Source: Calonectria ilicicola (lineage: Eukaryota > Ascomycota > Sordariomycetes > Hypocreales > Nectriaceae). From it: a DNA stretch of 64,000 nucleotides. The DNA lies in assembly GCA_020809705.1 (NCBI GenBank), contig CP085831.1:2542001-2606000 (forward strand), written 5' to 3'. The notes under the pieces are model-generated. The model saw only the letters and a list, made by a program, of their open reading frames with translations, did not search any database and had not been told where the DNA came from. Shown here one piece after another: positions 1-11,968 of this stretch (its first letter is position 1; every line of letters begins with the position of its first letter). Both the position numbers and the translations under genes were made by a program.

Positions 1-462
1 TTCTGCAACGGGATTGGATTTCACAAGCGAAGAGACATTGAATTTGAGAAAGTCGTCGACAGTCCCAACTTGTATACGTTCTTGATCCCACTTAATTGAT
101 ACAAGCAACGTCTCAGATGGGTGCTCCCGCAAAAAGGTGGCCATATCATCAGTGACAGACTTGAGAGACCCCTTGAGTCTGATGGCAGCGTGACACAAGC
201 CATAGTCTCCATTTTCACCTTGGCGCACGCGCAAGTCGAAGTATCGAATTCCATTGCTAAGCTGTTGCTTTATCTCGTGGTCTTGAGTTTGTGCGGCTTT
301 GGCTACAACAGGGCCGATGACACTCTCGGGCCCATCAAGTTCGGACTTGATATTGTGCTTGGTTGCGTGGCTGTCATGGGTTCCAGGAATTGTGATTTGT
401 GTGAGGTTGCGATCACCAGGAACATCTTTCATCCAGTCCGCCGAACCTGGTATGGGGCTCAT
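1..462 (-). CDS. PI-PLC X-domain-like phosphodiesterase, N-terminal part (runs off left edge)
   Basis: The minus strand is open for 154 codons from an ATG at 462 to the window edge. The translation carries the hallmarks of the phosphatidylinositol-specific phospholipase C X-like fold: IPGTHDSHA near residue 28 (first catalytic His), NGIRYFDLRV around residues 70-80, and a second His in GLCHAAIRLKG, followed by FLREHPSETLLVSIKWDQ. Family enzymes cleave phosphoinositides or GPI-like lipids; the substrate here is unknown. The C-terminal part is missing because the gene leaves the window. The start is uncertain: the same frame continues upstream of 462 through a hydrophobic stretch (ending SIYFFFLAFK) that would make a good signal anchor but has no ATG before a stop, so an upstream exon within about 463-655 is possible. 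The larger plus-strand frame across this region is a shadow. Confidence 0.8.
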   Translation of the reverse strand, partial: MSPIPGSADWMKDVPGDRNLTQITIPGTHDSHATKHNIKSELDGPESVIGPVVAKAAQTQDHEIKQQLSNGIRYFDLRVRQGENGDYGLCHAAIRLKGSLKSVTDDMATFLREHPSETLLVSIKWDQERIQVGTVDDFLKFNVSSLVKSNPVAE

Positions 463-1613
463 CTTGAATGCAAGGAAGAAAAAGTAGATGGAAATGATCG
501 ACAAAAGACGGCCAATGAAACCCCCGACGAGAGGTACACAATGAGACAAGTGGTGTCAATGAAGGCCTCAGGAAGAGTAATCCGAGATGATTGCACAAAC
601 TGGGTAGAAAGCGGGGTGAGGCAATTAATGTCGATTCGTAGGCATTGTGGGGCATGATTACCCGCTAACCTGTCCTAAATTTAGCTGCAAGTTGCAGCCT
701 GGGTTGTTAAAATTCGTTCTCCCAATTCAGTTATCTGCTGGAATGTGCAAAGCCTTTGCGGCTATTGCGGGTTCGAGGTACAATACAATCCTTAATAGAT
801 TGTCCTCTGTGACTTCCATACCTTTAGCAGTGTGGAACTAAACCAACGCCCATTGGTCCCGCCACAACTTAATGTCAAGTTTGTGCGTACTCACTCCATC
901 CATTTACGTACACACAGTTTTTCCCAGCTCTGTCCAATAATAGGTTTCGCCGAAAGCTGAAAAGTTGGATCCGCAGCATTTATTTCAAGGGCGCAGAGCT
1001 TCGACCGATCGTTTTGCCGCTCTGGTAGTATCCTTCGATAACGACCTCCACAACTATGCGCGATCAACCACACAGACACAAGGACTTTCAGGCTTAGCGC
1101 AAGCCTAATTCTAAATGCAGACATGAACTAGATGAAAACAGGCGCATTTATATATTTAGAAGAGACGTAATTGGCAGAGGAAGATTTCAAGAGAGGCCTC
1201 GTTGCATACTAGAGATGAGGAAAATGAAGCAGCGGAAATATAATCGTCAGTCCCATGCCTTTATTTTGGCGTGTTACATGTTGGAATATTGTCATCATTT
1301 TATTTTGGTAGCCAGTACGAGAGATCGGAATTGTTCATGTTATCTTTAATATTGAAGCATGTCCGTTCTTGGGTGTTGCATCAAATAAAGGGGCCGAACC
1401 GCAACAAAGAGAAATGCATTACTATATACTACTGCGCCATCAAGATAGTCCTATCTGTGTTCCTCTCTCCCAGGCTTACTTCCCACAGCCTATATCGACT
1501 GTTGAGCTTGTGAAATGCAATATAGCCCAAGAGATGACTATTGAGTAGTTCCAAGTATGGATTCCTTCCCTTTAGCACAAGTCGCACTATAAATATTCAT
1601 CATCAGTTACCTA
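463..1613. other. Intergenic, no recognisable gene
   Basis: Normal base composition. It lies between two minus-strand genes, so it should hold the promoter of the PI-PLC-like gene (near 463-900) and the 3' region of the terpene synthase. Short frames here show no family motif. Confidence 0.6.
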
Positions 1614-2686
1614 CTAGCAAATCCATAATCTCTGGGTAGTATCTTGCAGCCTCCGTTCAAAGCTCAGGACGTAACTATATCACAAGGAAATGAAATGAAA
1701 AAAAAAGAAGAAGAAGAAAAAGAAAAAGGTTTTTTGCTTAAACTTACTTCGTTCCACCAAGACTTGCACTTCACCAACTAAATCGGCAAATACCATTCGA
1801 GCATCTTTCTTTTCATACCAACTTCGATTATGAATGTAGTTGTGAATATCCCCCGCCTTTTCTTCCTTGTAGAATCTATTATACATTGTTAATAAGTAAG
1901 AAGAAGTAGGTAGATGACTAGGTAAACTTACGATAGTACATCATTGGTGCGCCCAATCCATGATGACAGGTCGGGAATTACTTCCAAAAAGCAGGATATG
2001 TCTGGAGAAGTGGCAATTGGAAACGTGAACCAAGCATAGGCTTCCCCAACCCCGTCCTTCTCACGAAGGAACCAGGCCCAGCTGTGTCCACCTCGAGTCC
2101 GCTCCATGCACCTAAACTCGTTTCGAGCCTCGAGGGCATTGGCATTAAGAAAGTTCAAAGATGATGAAACAATGAAATTGGCAACAACCGGATCCCAGTA
2201 CTTGAAGGTCAATTTCATCAGGTCCGCCCACCCTTGGAGCAAGGGTATTGGTTGTGCCTCGCCTGCGGTAAAGCGTTTGTGAAAAGCCTGAAACTCATTG
2301 ATGTAATTGGCAGCCTCGTCATCCAAGAGGAGGCCTAACCAAGAATAGATGCCAATGTAAACCCGTACTTCAAGAGGGTGGTGAGGAAAGCAAACCTAGA
2401 TGTTTTCATTAGTTTTAACAGCATGAGGCCCTAATCAGGAAGTACAAACAACTGGATACATGTGCCCTACTTTGAAGCACAACCATGAATGGGTCCCTTC
2501 TACATAGGGAACGCCTGTAAGGTCCGCATACTGACACATTGCTTGCCAGACATCATCGTCTTTTATGTTCGAAAGCGGCATGTATCCCAACCCATGAGCG
2601 AAAGAGGTGATCAAGGGCCGTATAAAAGACTCCAAATCTTGGATCTGTGGCTCTGGGAGGGAGGCTAGAGGTCGATGGAGAGACAT
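1614..2686 (-). CDS. TRI5-type (trichodiene synthase-like) sesquiterpene synthase
   Basis: Spliced gene on the minus strand. Exon 1 is 2686-2450, intron 2449-2396 (branch CTAAT), exon 2 is 2395-1932, intron 1931-1876 (GTAAGT...TATTAAC...TAG), exon 3 starts at 1875. The protein reads CFPHHPLEVRVYIGIYSW then LLLDDEAANYI, the Asp-rich metal site (D104-D105-E106), and later TNDVLSFYKEE (N230, S234, E238), the NSE/DTE metal triad that the second intron interrupts. This matches the trichodiene/longiborneol synthase family (Pfam TRI5), which cyclises farnesyl diphosphate in the cytosol. The C-terminus is doubtful. Exon 3 probably ends at 1748 (GTAAGT donor) and joins an exon at 1674, giving an early stop; a weaker donor extends to a stop at 1614. 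Either model gives about 280-300 residues, shorter than the roughly 330-390 usual in the family, so the last helix and RY motif are not seen. A TATA-like TATATAG lies about 25 bp upstream of the ATG. Confidence 0.8.
1690..1730. repeat. Polypurine GAA/A microsatellite in terpene synthase last intron
   Basis: A run of AAG/A repeats on the plus strand gives a long polypyrimidine tract on the coding strand just before the last acceptor (TATAG at 1679-1675). It may help 3' splice-site choice. Confidence 0.8.
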
Positions 2687-4665
2687 TGTCAGAACAAGTG
2701 CCCAGTAGGGTTTCTATATAGTTGTTGTTTTTGTTGAAAGCAAACGAGGAAGATGTTCTTGTTTTTTTATCTAGAATCCGTGAACACGGCGCTGTTTATA
2801 TATGCGCAGAAGACATACTTGCGCCCACATGACATTTACGACTGCGTCCAGTCGCCCGAGCAAATCGAAATCCCCAGGCAGCGGGTCATCAGACCAGAGA
2901 CAATATCAAAACGGATTGATGTGACGACAGTCACCAAAGGCCAGCAAAAGACGAACCCAGATGAAGGATAGTTAGTCTCCAGGGCCTAGATCTCAGCCTT
3001 GCCCCTGATATGCGGTTGGTAGCATCGGGTGGATGCAGTTGAGTTTTACCTATTCAAGGCATTTGCGGCGACAGCTTGAACCGAGTCAGCCAACCTATAT
3101 CCACTAGCTAAATTTGCCAGCCAATGGCAGCGGGAAAATGATGACATGTTGGTATCTGGTTTGGTTCGGTGACCGCATGCATCTGCAGCAAGCTGCTGGT
3201 GCCTGCCGTGTATGCAATGGAACTGCCATAGTCGCAATCCAAAAGGCATTAGTATGCCTCCGCCATGCGTCCAGGTCAGTCATGCTATTCATTAGACCTG
3301 CGGGTTCTGTGGCTGAGGTCCACCGAGCCCGATTTAGGCATCGTGTGCCGCTATACTAAGAATGTAAACCTCCGTGACAGCAGGGACTACAATAAGGCCA
3401 GGTCTCTGAATGGTCAAATCATTTTTTGTCGACTCATGCATATGCACATTGAGTGTGCACACACCGGGCAACAGCTTCATATTGGTTTGTTGGTTGTTAT
3501 GAATGACCCATGCAAGCCACAGAGCAGTATGATACATTGGAGAGCCTGAAGACCCACTAATCCATCAGTTTTGTTCAAAGTCAATTACCCTGGACCTCTC
3601 GTCAACCTGGGAGGATTTGGCCTATGACATCATTGAGAAGGTGTCTATGCTGTCGTATGTACCGGGCGTGCGCTCTGTCAGCGCTCCCCACAGGCGTGAG
3701 GCGCAATTTCAGCTGCGGTGGCTGTCATGTCAGAAGGATTAATCCCAAGAAAAAGAAAATGCGCCACCTCGTGTCTAGCATCATCAAAGGCGTTGATAAC
3801 AGGAAGGTCGACCCGGAAATAGTGTTTTGAGTGATGGCGACCGAATGGTCAAGAATGCAAGTGACACGTTTCTTGTAGAACGAGAAAGGTCATCCCAGCA
3901 CTAGGAAATGCGATCAGGTTCAGAGTCTTTCTCATTTGGACCTAGTGGGATAGATGATGCTAAAATATCCGAGGAACCGCGCTAGCCGCACAACCATTGA
4001 ACCTATGCAAGTGGAGGCAAAGTTGCATGTCGGGGCTTCCGAGCTGGACATCCATCAATGGTGGCGTAGATTAGATAGAATCTTACACAAGCCTTCTTCT
4101 GGGTGCCCCTGAATATCACCCCAGCTATGTAGAACTGGTAGTGGACAATGCATTAAGCAAAGGGGCTATGCTTTTTGTACAGACATGCCCCGTCCGATCC
4201 AAACGGTCTGATCATCATTCACCTCCTGAAATAAAGGGCAATCTTTTGGGCTAGTATTTAAACAGATTAAGTTCTAGAGACACTTGTCGCAGGAAATAGG
4301 GATTTAATAGGAGTCGCAAAATTTGTCTATTTGGCTAGAAATAGAAGGAACCTAGCCAGGTGGTCAATATCCATTGGTAGGAGAAGTCAATTTGACGTTT
4401 AGACATGAAAGCAGAGGTGCCTCGCATTTTAAATAATTTCAATAAAACAGGTAGGATCGTTTATTGGTCTATCACTTATTGGCCTTTTTCTTAATGTGCC
4501 CAGGGTTAAACTTGTGACTTCGCGGAATTGCTTCAGTCATCCCGTACCCTACCATGAAGCCCAAAGTCAATTTTAACCTCGACATCGCAAATTGATGCAA
4601 TTCTAGATGAATGCAGTTTTCTTGAAACAATAAAGCACGATTATCTAGGATAGATTCGGGATTAA
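2687..4665. other. Intergenic, no recognisable gene
   Basis: Normal composition, with several short frames on both strands but none with a family motif or clear intron-exon pattern. The left end should contain the terpene synthase promoter. The right end abuts the first solo LTR. Confidence 0.5.
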
Positions 4666-4670
4666 TAGCG

Positions 4671-5435
4671 TGTCTCAACACTGCTCGTATCCTGTCACAC
4701 TGATCGTATCCTGTTAGTTGTTTGATTGAACCGTTGTTTGCATTTCCTATTCTACCTTTCCTGCCCTTTTCCTTCTATTATTCTGTATTTATAATTATTT
4801 AATTTAATATATTAATTTATTTATATTTTTTATTATTTATTTTTTTTTAAAAATCTTTTTTATTTATTATTTAAAAAAGATATTTTATTTTTAAATATTT
4901 TAATATTAATTTTATTATTTATTATTATTTTTAAATAAAGATTTTTTTTTTTTATAAAATTTATTATTTTAAAAAAAATTTTATATTTTTAAAAAATAAA
5001 ATAAATTTTATTTTTATTAATTTAAATTAATTAATTAATATATTTAATTATAAATTTAAATTTTAAAAAATTATTATTAATATAAATAATATATTATTTA
5101 TAAATAAATATTTTAATTATATATATATATATTTAAAAATATATATTTAAAGATTTTTTTTAATATATATTTAAAAAAGATTTATTTAAATATATATTTA
5201 AAAAAGATTTATTTAAATATATATTATTATATTCTTAGCTAAAAATTCTTCCTTTTATTATATAAAAATTCTATCTATTAAGATTTTTATTATATATTAC
5301 CTTTAAACTCCAGAGTTAGCACAAGGGCAATTATACTAACAGATCTGAAAGTCTATCATGAGGCGTGCCTTTAAGTCCCGTGACCCTGTCGGCATCTTCC
5401 TTTCCTAAAAGGAAGAAAATAACTATATGAAAGAC
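4671..5435 (+). mobile_element. Solo LTR, family A, copy 1, with 5-bp TSD TAGCG
   Basis: The element starts TGTCT and ends AGACA, perfect short inverted ends of LTR type. It is flanked by direct repeats TAGCG at 4666-4670 and 5436-5440. The first 110 bp and last 150 bp keep normal composition, while 4790-5290 is almost only A and T. Six other copies lie in the window (24130, 25650, 31095, 38083, 42606 and 47966). The parent retrotransposon cannot be named because no internal region bounded by this LTR with a reading frame was found. Confidence 0.85.
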
Positions 5436-5525
5436 ATAGCGTGTCTTAAAATCCGAGAGTGGTTCCTTGTAACGTCAGTTTTATAAAAACATCAGTCTCC
5501 ACTGATGACTTATGCAAGTGCCAGG

Positions 5526-5826
5526 TGTTATAACCTAGGCTAACCTACCCGGAAGTTGAACTATAATGCCAGTAGAAGCTTAAATAAATCCTACTTCTAT
5601 CCCTAATAAGTCTAAGGATGATTAAGCTTTTAAGCTAATTATAAGATATAGTTTAAAGTAAATAATCTTAGTATTAAAGTATTATTTATTTTAAGGGTTT
5701 ATTTAAATAATTATATATTTAAGATTTTTAAAAATTATAATTATTAAAATTTAATTTAATTTTTAATATAATTTAATTATTTTTAATTAATTTATTTAAT
5801 TAATTAATTTATTATTAAATATAATA
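5526..5826 (+). repeat. 5' LTR of the gypsy element
   Basis: 301 bp. Its first 110 bp or so retain C and G (CCTAGGCTAACCTACCCGG), and from about 5640 onward it becomes AT-saturated. It aligns end to end with 11668-11968 without gaps as far as I can align by eye, and differences are transitions. Confidence 0.88.
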
Positions 5827-8329
5827 AATTTTTTTATTATTTAAATTAATATATTTAATTTTATTTAAAAATATAAATTATTATATATTAAAAGTTTTTA
5901 TTTAAAAAGATTATTTATATTAATTTTAAATAATATTATTATAATATTATTTTAATTTATTTTTTTAAAATCTTTTTAAAAAAAAATTATTATATTTAAA
6001 ACTTTTATTATTAATAATAAAAATATAAAAAAAAAAAATTTAAAAATAATAAAAATAATAAATAAATTAATATTTTTTAATAAAAAAATTAAAAATTTTA
6101 TAAAAATAAAATATTATATAATATAAAATTATATTTAAATAATTTTATTTATAATCTTTTAAAATCTTAAAATAAAAAAATCTAGAAATTATTTATTAGC
6201 TTTAATTATTTTAAAAAAAAGTTATCAATTTATATAAGAAATATAATAAAAAGTAAAATATTATTTTTAAAATTTAAAATCTAATTTAAATTAGATCTTA
6301 TAATTCTTATCTTTCTAACTTTTAATATTATATTATAAAATTTATTTAAAATAATAAAGTTCTTATTAATAAGTTTTTCTATAATTTAAAGGAGAATATA
6401 TAAAATAAGATATATAAAAAACTAAATTAATTAATTTATTTTGATAAATATATTATATTAATTATATAATATAATATTTACTTATATTAATAATATATAT
6501 AAAAGAAATTTAAAAAAAAACCAATTAATTTATTAATATTAATTAATAATAAAACCTATTTATCTTCTATAAAATTACTTTAAAGCTTATAAAGCTAGAA
6601 AATACCTAATAAAAGAAAGATCTTTTTTAAATAATCTATTAAAATTATAATAAAAAGAATATTTATTCTACTAATACCCTAAGCTTAATATTAATTAAAA
6701 ATTTAAATCTATTCTTAATAATTAAAAGTAATTTAATATTATCTAAATTAACAAAAAACCCCAAATAACTATCTAAATTATTAAAAGAATTACTAAATAG
6801 ACCTTTATTTTAAAAAATATAAACTAATTTATAAAAGGAAAGATACTTATTATAATTACTTAAATATAAAATAAGATTTAAAAATCTATAAAATAAAAAA
6901 AATAATAATTATTATATTAAAAATAATAATAATATATTTAAGTTTACTTAACTTTTATTAGAAAATCTATTAATTTACTAAAAGATATTTATAAGTTAGT
7001 ATATTAATTATAAATAGATATAGAAATTAATATCCTTTAAAAGATAAAAGTATTAGTATTTTAAATAAAGAAGGCTAGAAAAAAGAGAATCTTTCTAAAC
7101 TATCTTAAAGAAATTCCTAATAATTATCTTAGTTTTTTATTTAATTATTATAATTATTAAAATATTTTAAAGATTTAAAAAATATTTACTTTTATATAAA
7201 GGTAGATTATATTATTTATATATATTAAAAAATAAAAGATTAATATATAATTCTTAATAAAAATTAAAAAATAAATTATACCTTTTATATTAAAATAATA
7301 AAAGTAATAATCTTTAAGAAAATTAAAGAATAATCTAATCTTATAAAACTATAGCCTCTTCTTATTAATTTATAATTCTTTAAAAATAAACAATCCTTTA
7401 AAATTATAAAAGAAGCTTTTTATAAAATCTTTATATATTATAAATAATAAAAAGTTATAAGGATTTAAAATAAAAGTTAGAATTAAAAGGAACTAATATA
7501 TTATTATAGTAAATAATAAAGCTAAAATAAATTATATTTATTTAAAAATTATAAATTAATTTTAATTATTATAAAAAGATAAAATAGATTTTTATATAAT
7601 ATTAAATTTAAAAGGTATTATATTTAGCTATAATAATAGAATTATTAGCTATAAGCTTAATTACTTTAAGGTTTTTATTAATAAAAAGAATTAAAGCATC
7701 TTCTTTAATATTATTAATATTAAAATTAATAATTTAATTTTAAAGTATTTATAATTATATTAATATAATTTATATATTAATTAATATATAAGCTAGATAT
7801 AAATACTTTTAAAGTATAATATAACTAATAATATAAATAATTAAAATAAAAGATCTTTAATCTCTAGCCTTAATTATATAAAGGATATATATAATAATAG
7901 CTTATTATTTAAAAAGAATATAATACAAATATAAAGCTAATTAAAAGAGAATATAATAAAGAGTTATTATTAATCTTTATATATAATTTTAATAGCTTAA
8001 TTAAGATCTTAAGAAAATAAAAAAGAATATTATTAATAATTAATTAAAGAATATATTATATTAATATTATATTTATAAATAATTATTTATAAAAAAATTT
8101 AAAATTAAATTATTAGAATTTAGTTAATAAGATTATAAAATTATATTAAAGAATAGAATAAATATTTATTTTTTTTTATTTTATAATTTTAATTAAATAA
8201 AATTTAATACTTTAAAGAAGTATATTAAAGATATATTATAATAAGAATATATATAAATATTAATCTTTAAAGTTAGTTATTTAATAATATTTATTTTAAA
8301 GAAAAATAGAAAACTTTATCTTTAAATAA

Positions 8330-8900
8330 ATTATTAATAGCTTAATAATATTATTATTAAAGATTATATACTTTTATTATTTATTAATAAAATAAAGAAT
8401 AGGTTATATAATATAAAGATATTTATTATACTTAATTTAAAAAAAGCTTATAATTTAATAAGGATTAGGAAAGGAGATAAATAAAAGATTGCTTTTTAAA
8501 TAAAGTTTAAATTATTTAAATATTTAATAATATTTTTTAAATTTATTAATATATTAATATCCTTTTAAAGGATAATTAATAATATATTATATAAATACTT
8601 AAATATTTTTATTATTTATTATTTAAATAATATATTTATCTTCTTTAAAAATAAAAAAGAATATAAATAATATATTTATTAGGTTTTAAAAGCCTTTTAA
8701 GATATTAAATTATTAATTAAATTTAAAAAGAATATATTTTATATTAAAAAAGTAGAATTCTTAAAATATATTATCTTTTATAATAAAATTTAAATAAATC
8801 TTAAGAAAATTATTATTATTAAAAAATAAAAGAAGCTTAAGAATCTACTAGAAGTTTAATCCTTTCTTAAATTTATTAAGAATTTTAAATAAATAATAAT
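8330..8900 (+). pseudogene. Degenerate gypsy reverse transcriptase
   Basis: Reading the plus strand with stops ignored gives a recognisable Ty3/gypsy RT: a LNLKKAYNLIRIRKGD stretch matching the KLDLRDAYxxVRIxxGDEWKTAF region, an active-site segment YYLNNIF where YLDDIL is expected, then KVEFLKYII (EFLGYI-like) and a SFLKFI (FLGFINFYR-like) segment. The two catalytic Asp codons now read Asn (GAT to AAT), the change RIP makes. Many TAA/TAG stops stand where Gln or Trp codons are expected. It is non-functional. Confidence 0.85.
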
Positions 8901-9929
8901 ACCTTTAATTACCTTTATAAGAAAAAAGTATTTTTTATTTAAGAATTAAAAGCTTAAGAAGTATTTAATTAATTAAAAGATATTATTATAATTAAACTAG
9001 TACTTATAATATTTAATTCTAATTAATTTATTAAATTAAAAATAAATTTCTTTAATTTTACTATTAAAGCTTAAATTAAATAAAAAAATAAATAAAAAAG
9101 ATTATATCCTATTATATTTTATTTATATAAATTATAAAAAATAAAACTTAATTACCTTATTTATAATAAAGAATTTCTAACTATTATTAATATCTTTAAA
9201 ATATTTTAATAATATCTTTTTAAAAACTAATATAAGATTATAATATTTATTAATTATAAGAATATCTTTTACTTTATAATTATATAAAAGCTTAATAGAT
9301 AATAATTATATTATATTAAATACTTATTTAAATTTAATTATTAAATTATATATATTAAAAATACTTAAATAAATATAATTAATTAATAAACTAATTATTA
9401 GAATAAGAAAAGAGTAATTATAAAGAAATTATTATAATATACCTTTAAAAATAATATTAAATAAATATCTATTAATAAAATAATAATTAAATCTAAAAAG
9501 ATTATTATTATAATTTATAAGAAATAAAGAGTAAAAAATTATTTTATATTAGAATATTTATTTAAATAATAGGCCTTTAAGAATTATAGATTGCTTAAAG
9601 CCTTTATAAAGATCTATAATTCTTTAATATTAAGTATTTATATTATAAAATAAGGTAATTTATTATTATAAAAGATTAAGAAGTATAATAAAGTACTTTT
9701 AAAAGAAGAATAAATAACTTAATTATAGGTTCTAGATAAATTATAAAATAATTTAATTTATAAAATCTATAAATATTTATTTAATAAATATAAAGGAATT
9801 AATAAAATCTTTAAATAAATTAAATAAATATTTTCCTTTAATTATATAAAAAAAAGGTAAAAACTATTATTAAATAATATTTATTTTATTAATAAATAAA
9901 ATTATTTTAATATAAATTATATAATAAAC

Positions 9930-10130
9930 TATAATTTATTTTAATTATAATTAGATTATAAGAATTAGTTATAATAGACTTTATTATTAATCTACTATTA
10001 TTAATAGATCTTATTATAAATAAGTATTATAATTTTATTTTTATTATTAATTACTTTATTAAATTTATTTATTATATTTCTTATAATAAAGTAATAAATA
10101 AAAAGTAATTTACTTATTTTTTTTAATATA
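9930..10130 (+). pseudogene. Degenerate gypsy integrase core
   Basis: Around 9955-10085 the plus strand reads VIIDFI, then a spacer, then FIFIINYFIKFIYYIS, matching the integrase catalytic-core pattern (DFI...LPxS...D.I.VVVDRFSKMAHFIP) with RIP-type substitutions. It sits about 1 kb downstream of the RT remains, as in Ty3/gypsy pol. It is broken by stops and AT drift. Confidence 0.65.
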
Positions 10131-11667
10131 TAATTATAATATATAGATTATTAATTAAGATTATCTTTAATTATCTTTAATTATTTATATTTAAGTTTTA
10201 ATAAGAATTAATAATATATATAAGCTTAAAATATAAGCTTATAATTATTTTTTAATTTTAAATTAATAAATAAATTAAAAAATAAAATCAAAAGATTAAG
10301 TATTATTTATAATACTATATTAATTATAAATAAATAGATTAAGTAAAGAAGCTTTTTATTATTTAATTTATTTTTAATATATTTTATTAATTAAATATTA
10401 AGATTATATCTACTTTTATAAATTTTAAATTTATATTTAATATATTTTATTTTAAATTAAAAGAATTATTAAGTATAAAAGTATTATTTAAATTTAAATA
10501 AATATAATAATTATACTTTAAAATAAAGATAAAACTTAAGTTTATTTATATATAAATAAAGAAATATTATAACTTTAAATAAATAAAAAGTTTATTTTTA
10601 AAGGAAGGAAAGATAATCCTTTTTATTATAAAAAATATTATTATAAAATAATAAAATAAAAAACTTAATTTTAAATATCTTAGCTTATACTTTATTAAAA
10701 AGAAAATCTTAAAAAATAATTATAAACTTAATCTATTAAAGGATATTAAGATTTATTTAATTTTTTATATTTTTTTATTTAAATTAATAATTAATATTAT
10801 TATTATTAATATAAAATTATATATTAAATTAATAATTAAATTATAAGAAGAACATATTATTAAAAAGATCTTAAAAAAAAGTATTATAAATAAGGAAATA
10901 TATTATTATATAAAATAAATAGAATATAATAAAGAAATATAGAAATCTTTATAAAATCTTATATATTACTTAAAGAAATTAAATAAGTTTTTTTAAAAGA
11001 AATATTAATAGAACTCTTATTAAATAAATATTAAATTATTTTAATAAAAATATTAATAATTAAGCTTTAATTAATTTTATTATTAAAAGATTTATTATTT
11101 TTAAATATTCTTTTATTTTATTTAATTATTTAAGTTTTATAAATATTATTATTATATAAAATTAAGCTTTTATTATTATTTTTTATATTTATAAAAATAT
11201 TTATAATTTTTTAAAAAAAGCTTATAATTTTTTTAATTTATTTTTTATTTTATTTTATTATTTATATAATTTCTTTATTTTTTAAATTATTTAAAATATT
11301 TTATTTATTAATATTTAAAAAATAAAAAAATCTTAATTATATTTATAAATTATAATATTAAAATCTATATAATTATAAAAAATATATTTTAAAATATATT
11401 TATTATATTAAAAAAAATATATTTAAAAATATATTTATAATTTATTTATAAAAAAATCTTTTAATATTAAATAATATTATATAAAAAAATAAATCTTTAT
11501 TTTTATATTTTTTTTAAATAAATTTTTATAATAAAATTTAATAAAATATAATATTTAATTAAAATAAAAAATTATAAAAAAATATATTAATTAAAAAAAA
11601 TTATAAAAAAAAATTAAATATAAATAATTTATAATAATTTTAAAAATAAAATCTTTAAAAAAAATTA

Positions 11668-11968
11668 TATTATAATTTAAATTAATTTATTTAAAAATTA
11701 AATTATAATATTAATAAAAATTTAAATAAATCTTATTTTTATTTTTAATAAATTTAAAAATAATTAAATCTTTAAATTAATTATAAAATATAATTTAAAA
11801 TAAATAATTTTAATATTAAAATATTATTTACTTTAAAAACTTACTTAAATAATTATATATTTAAAATCTTTAAAAATTATAACTATTAAAACCTAATTTA
11901 ACTCTTAATATAACTTAATTACCTTTAATTAATCTACCTAACTAATTAACCTATTACCAGATATAACA
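11668..11968 (+). repeat. 3' LTR of the gypsy element
   Basis: 301 bp. Here the pattern is the mirror of the 5' copy: AT-saturated from 11668 to about 11815, then increasingly intact to the ATATAACA end at 11968. Confidence 0.88.

Larger units (their letters stand above)
5526..11968 (+). mobile_element. Full-length RIP-degenerated Ty3/gypsy LTR retrotransposon
   Basis: Two 301-bp direct repeats (5526-5826 and 11668-11968) bound the element. It begins TGTTATA and ends TATAACA. Inside, on the plus strand, a degenerate reverse transcriptase (about 8.3-8.9 kb) precedes a degenerate integrase core (about 9.9-10.1 kb); RT before integrase is the Ty3/gypsy order. About 2.5 kb ahead of RT is where gag and protease would lie, but they are unreadable. 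Every codon position is driven towards A/T and stops are frequent, so no product is possible. I see no matching TSD (CCAGG left, ATCTT right), perhaps lost to mutation or rearrangement. Confidence 0.88.

Noticed and set aside
121..657. A 178-codon plus-strand frame
   Set aside because: It overlaps antisense to the PI-PLC-like gene, whose minus-strand frame carries clear family motifs; this one has none.
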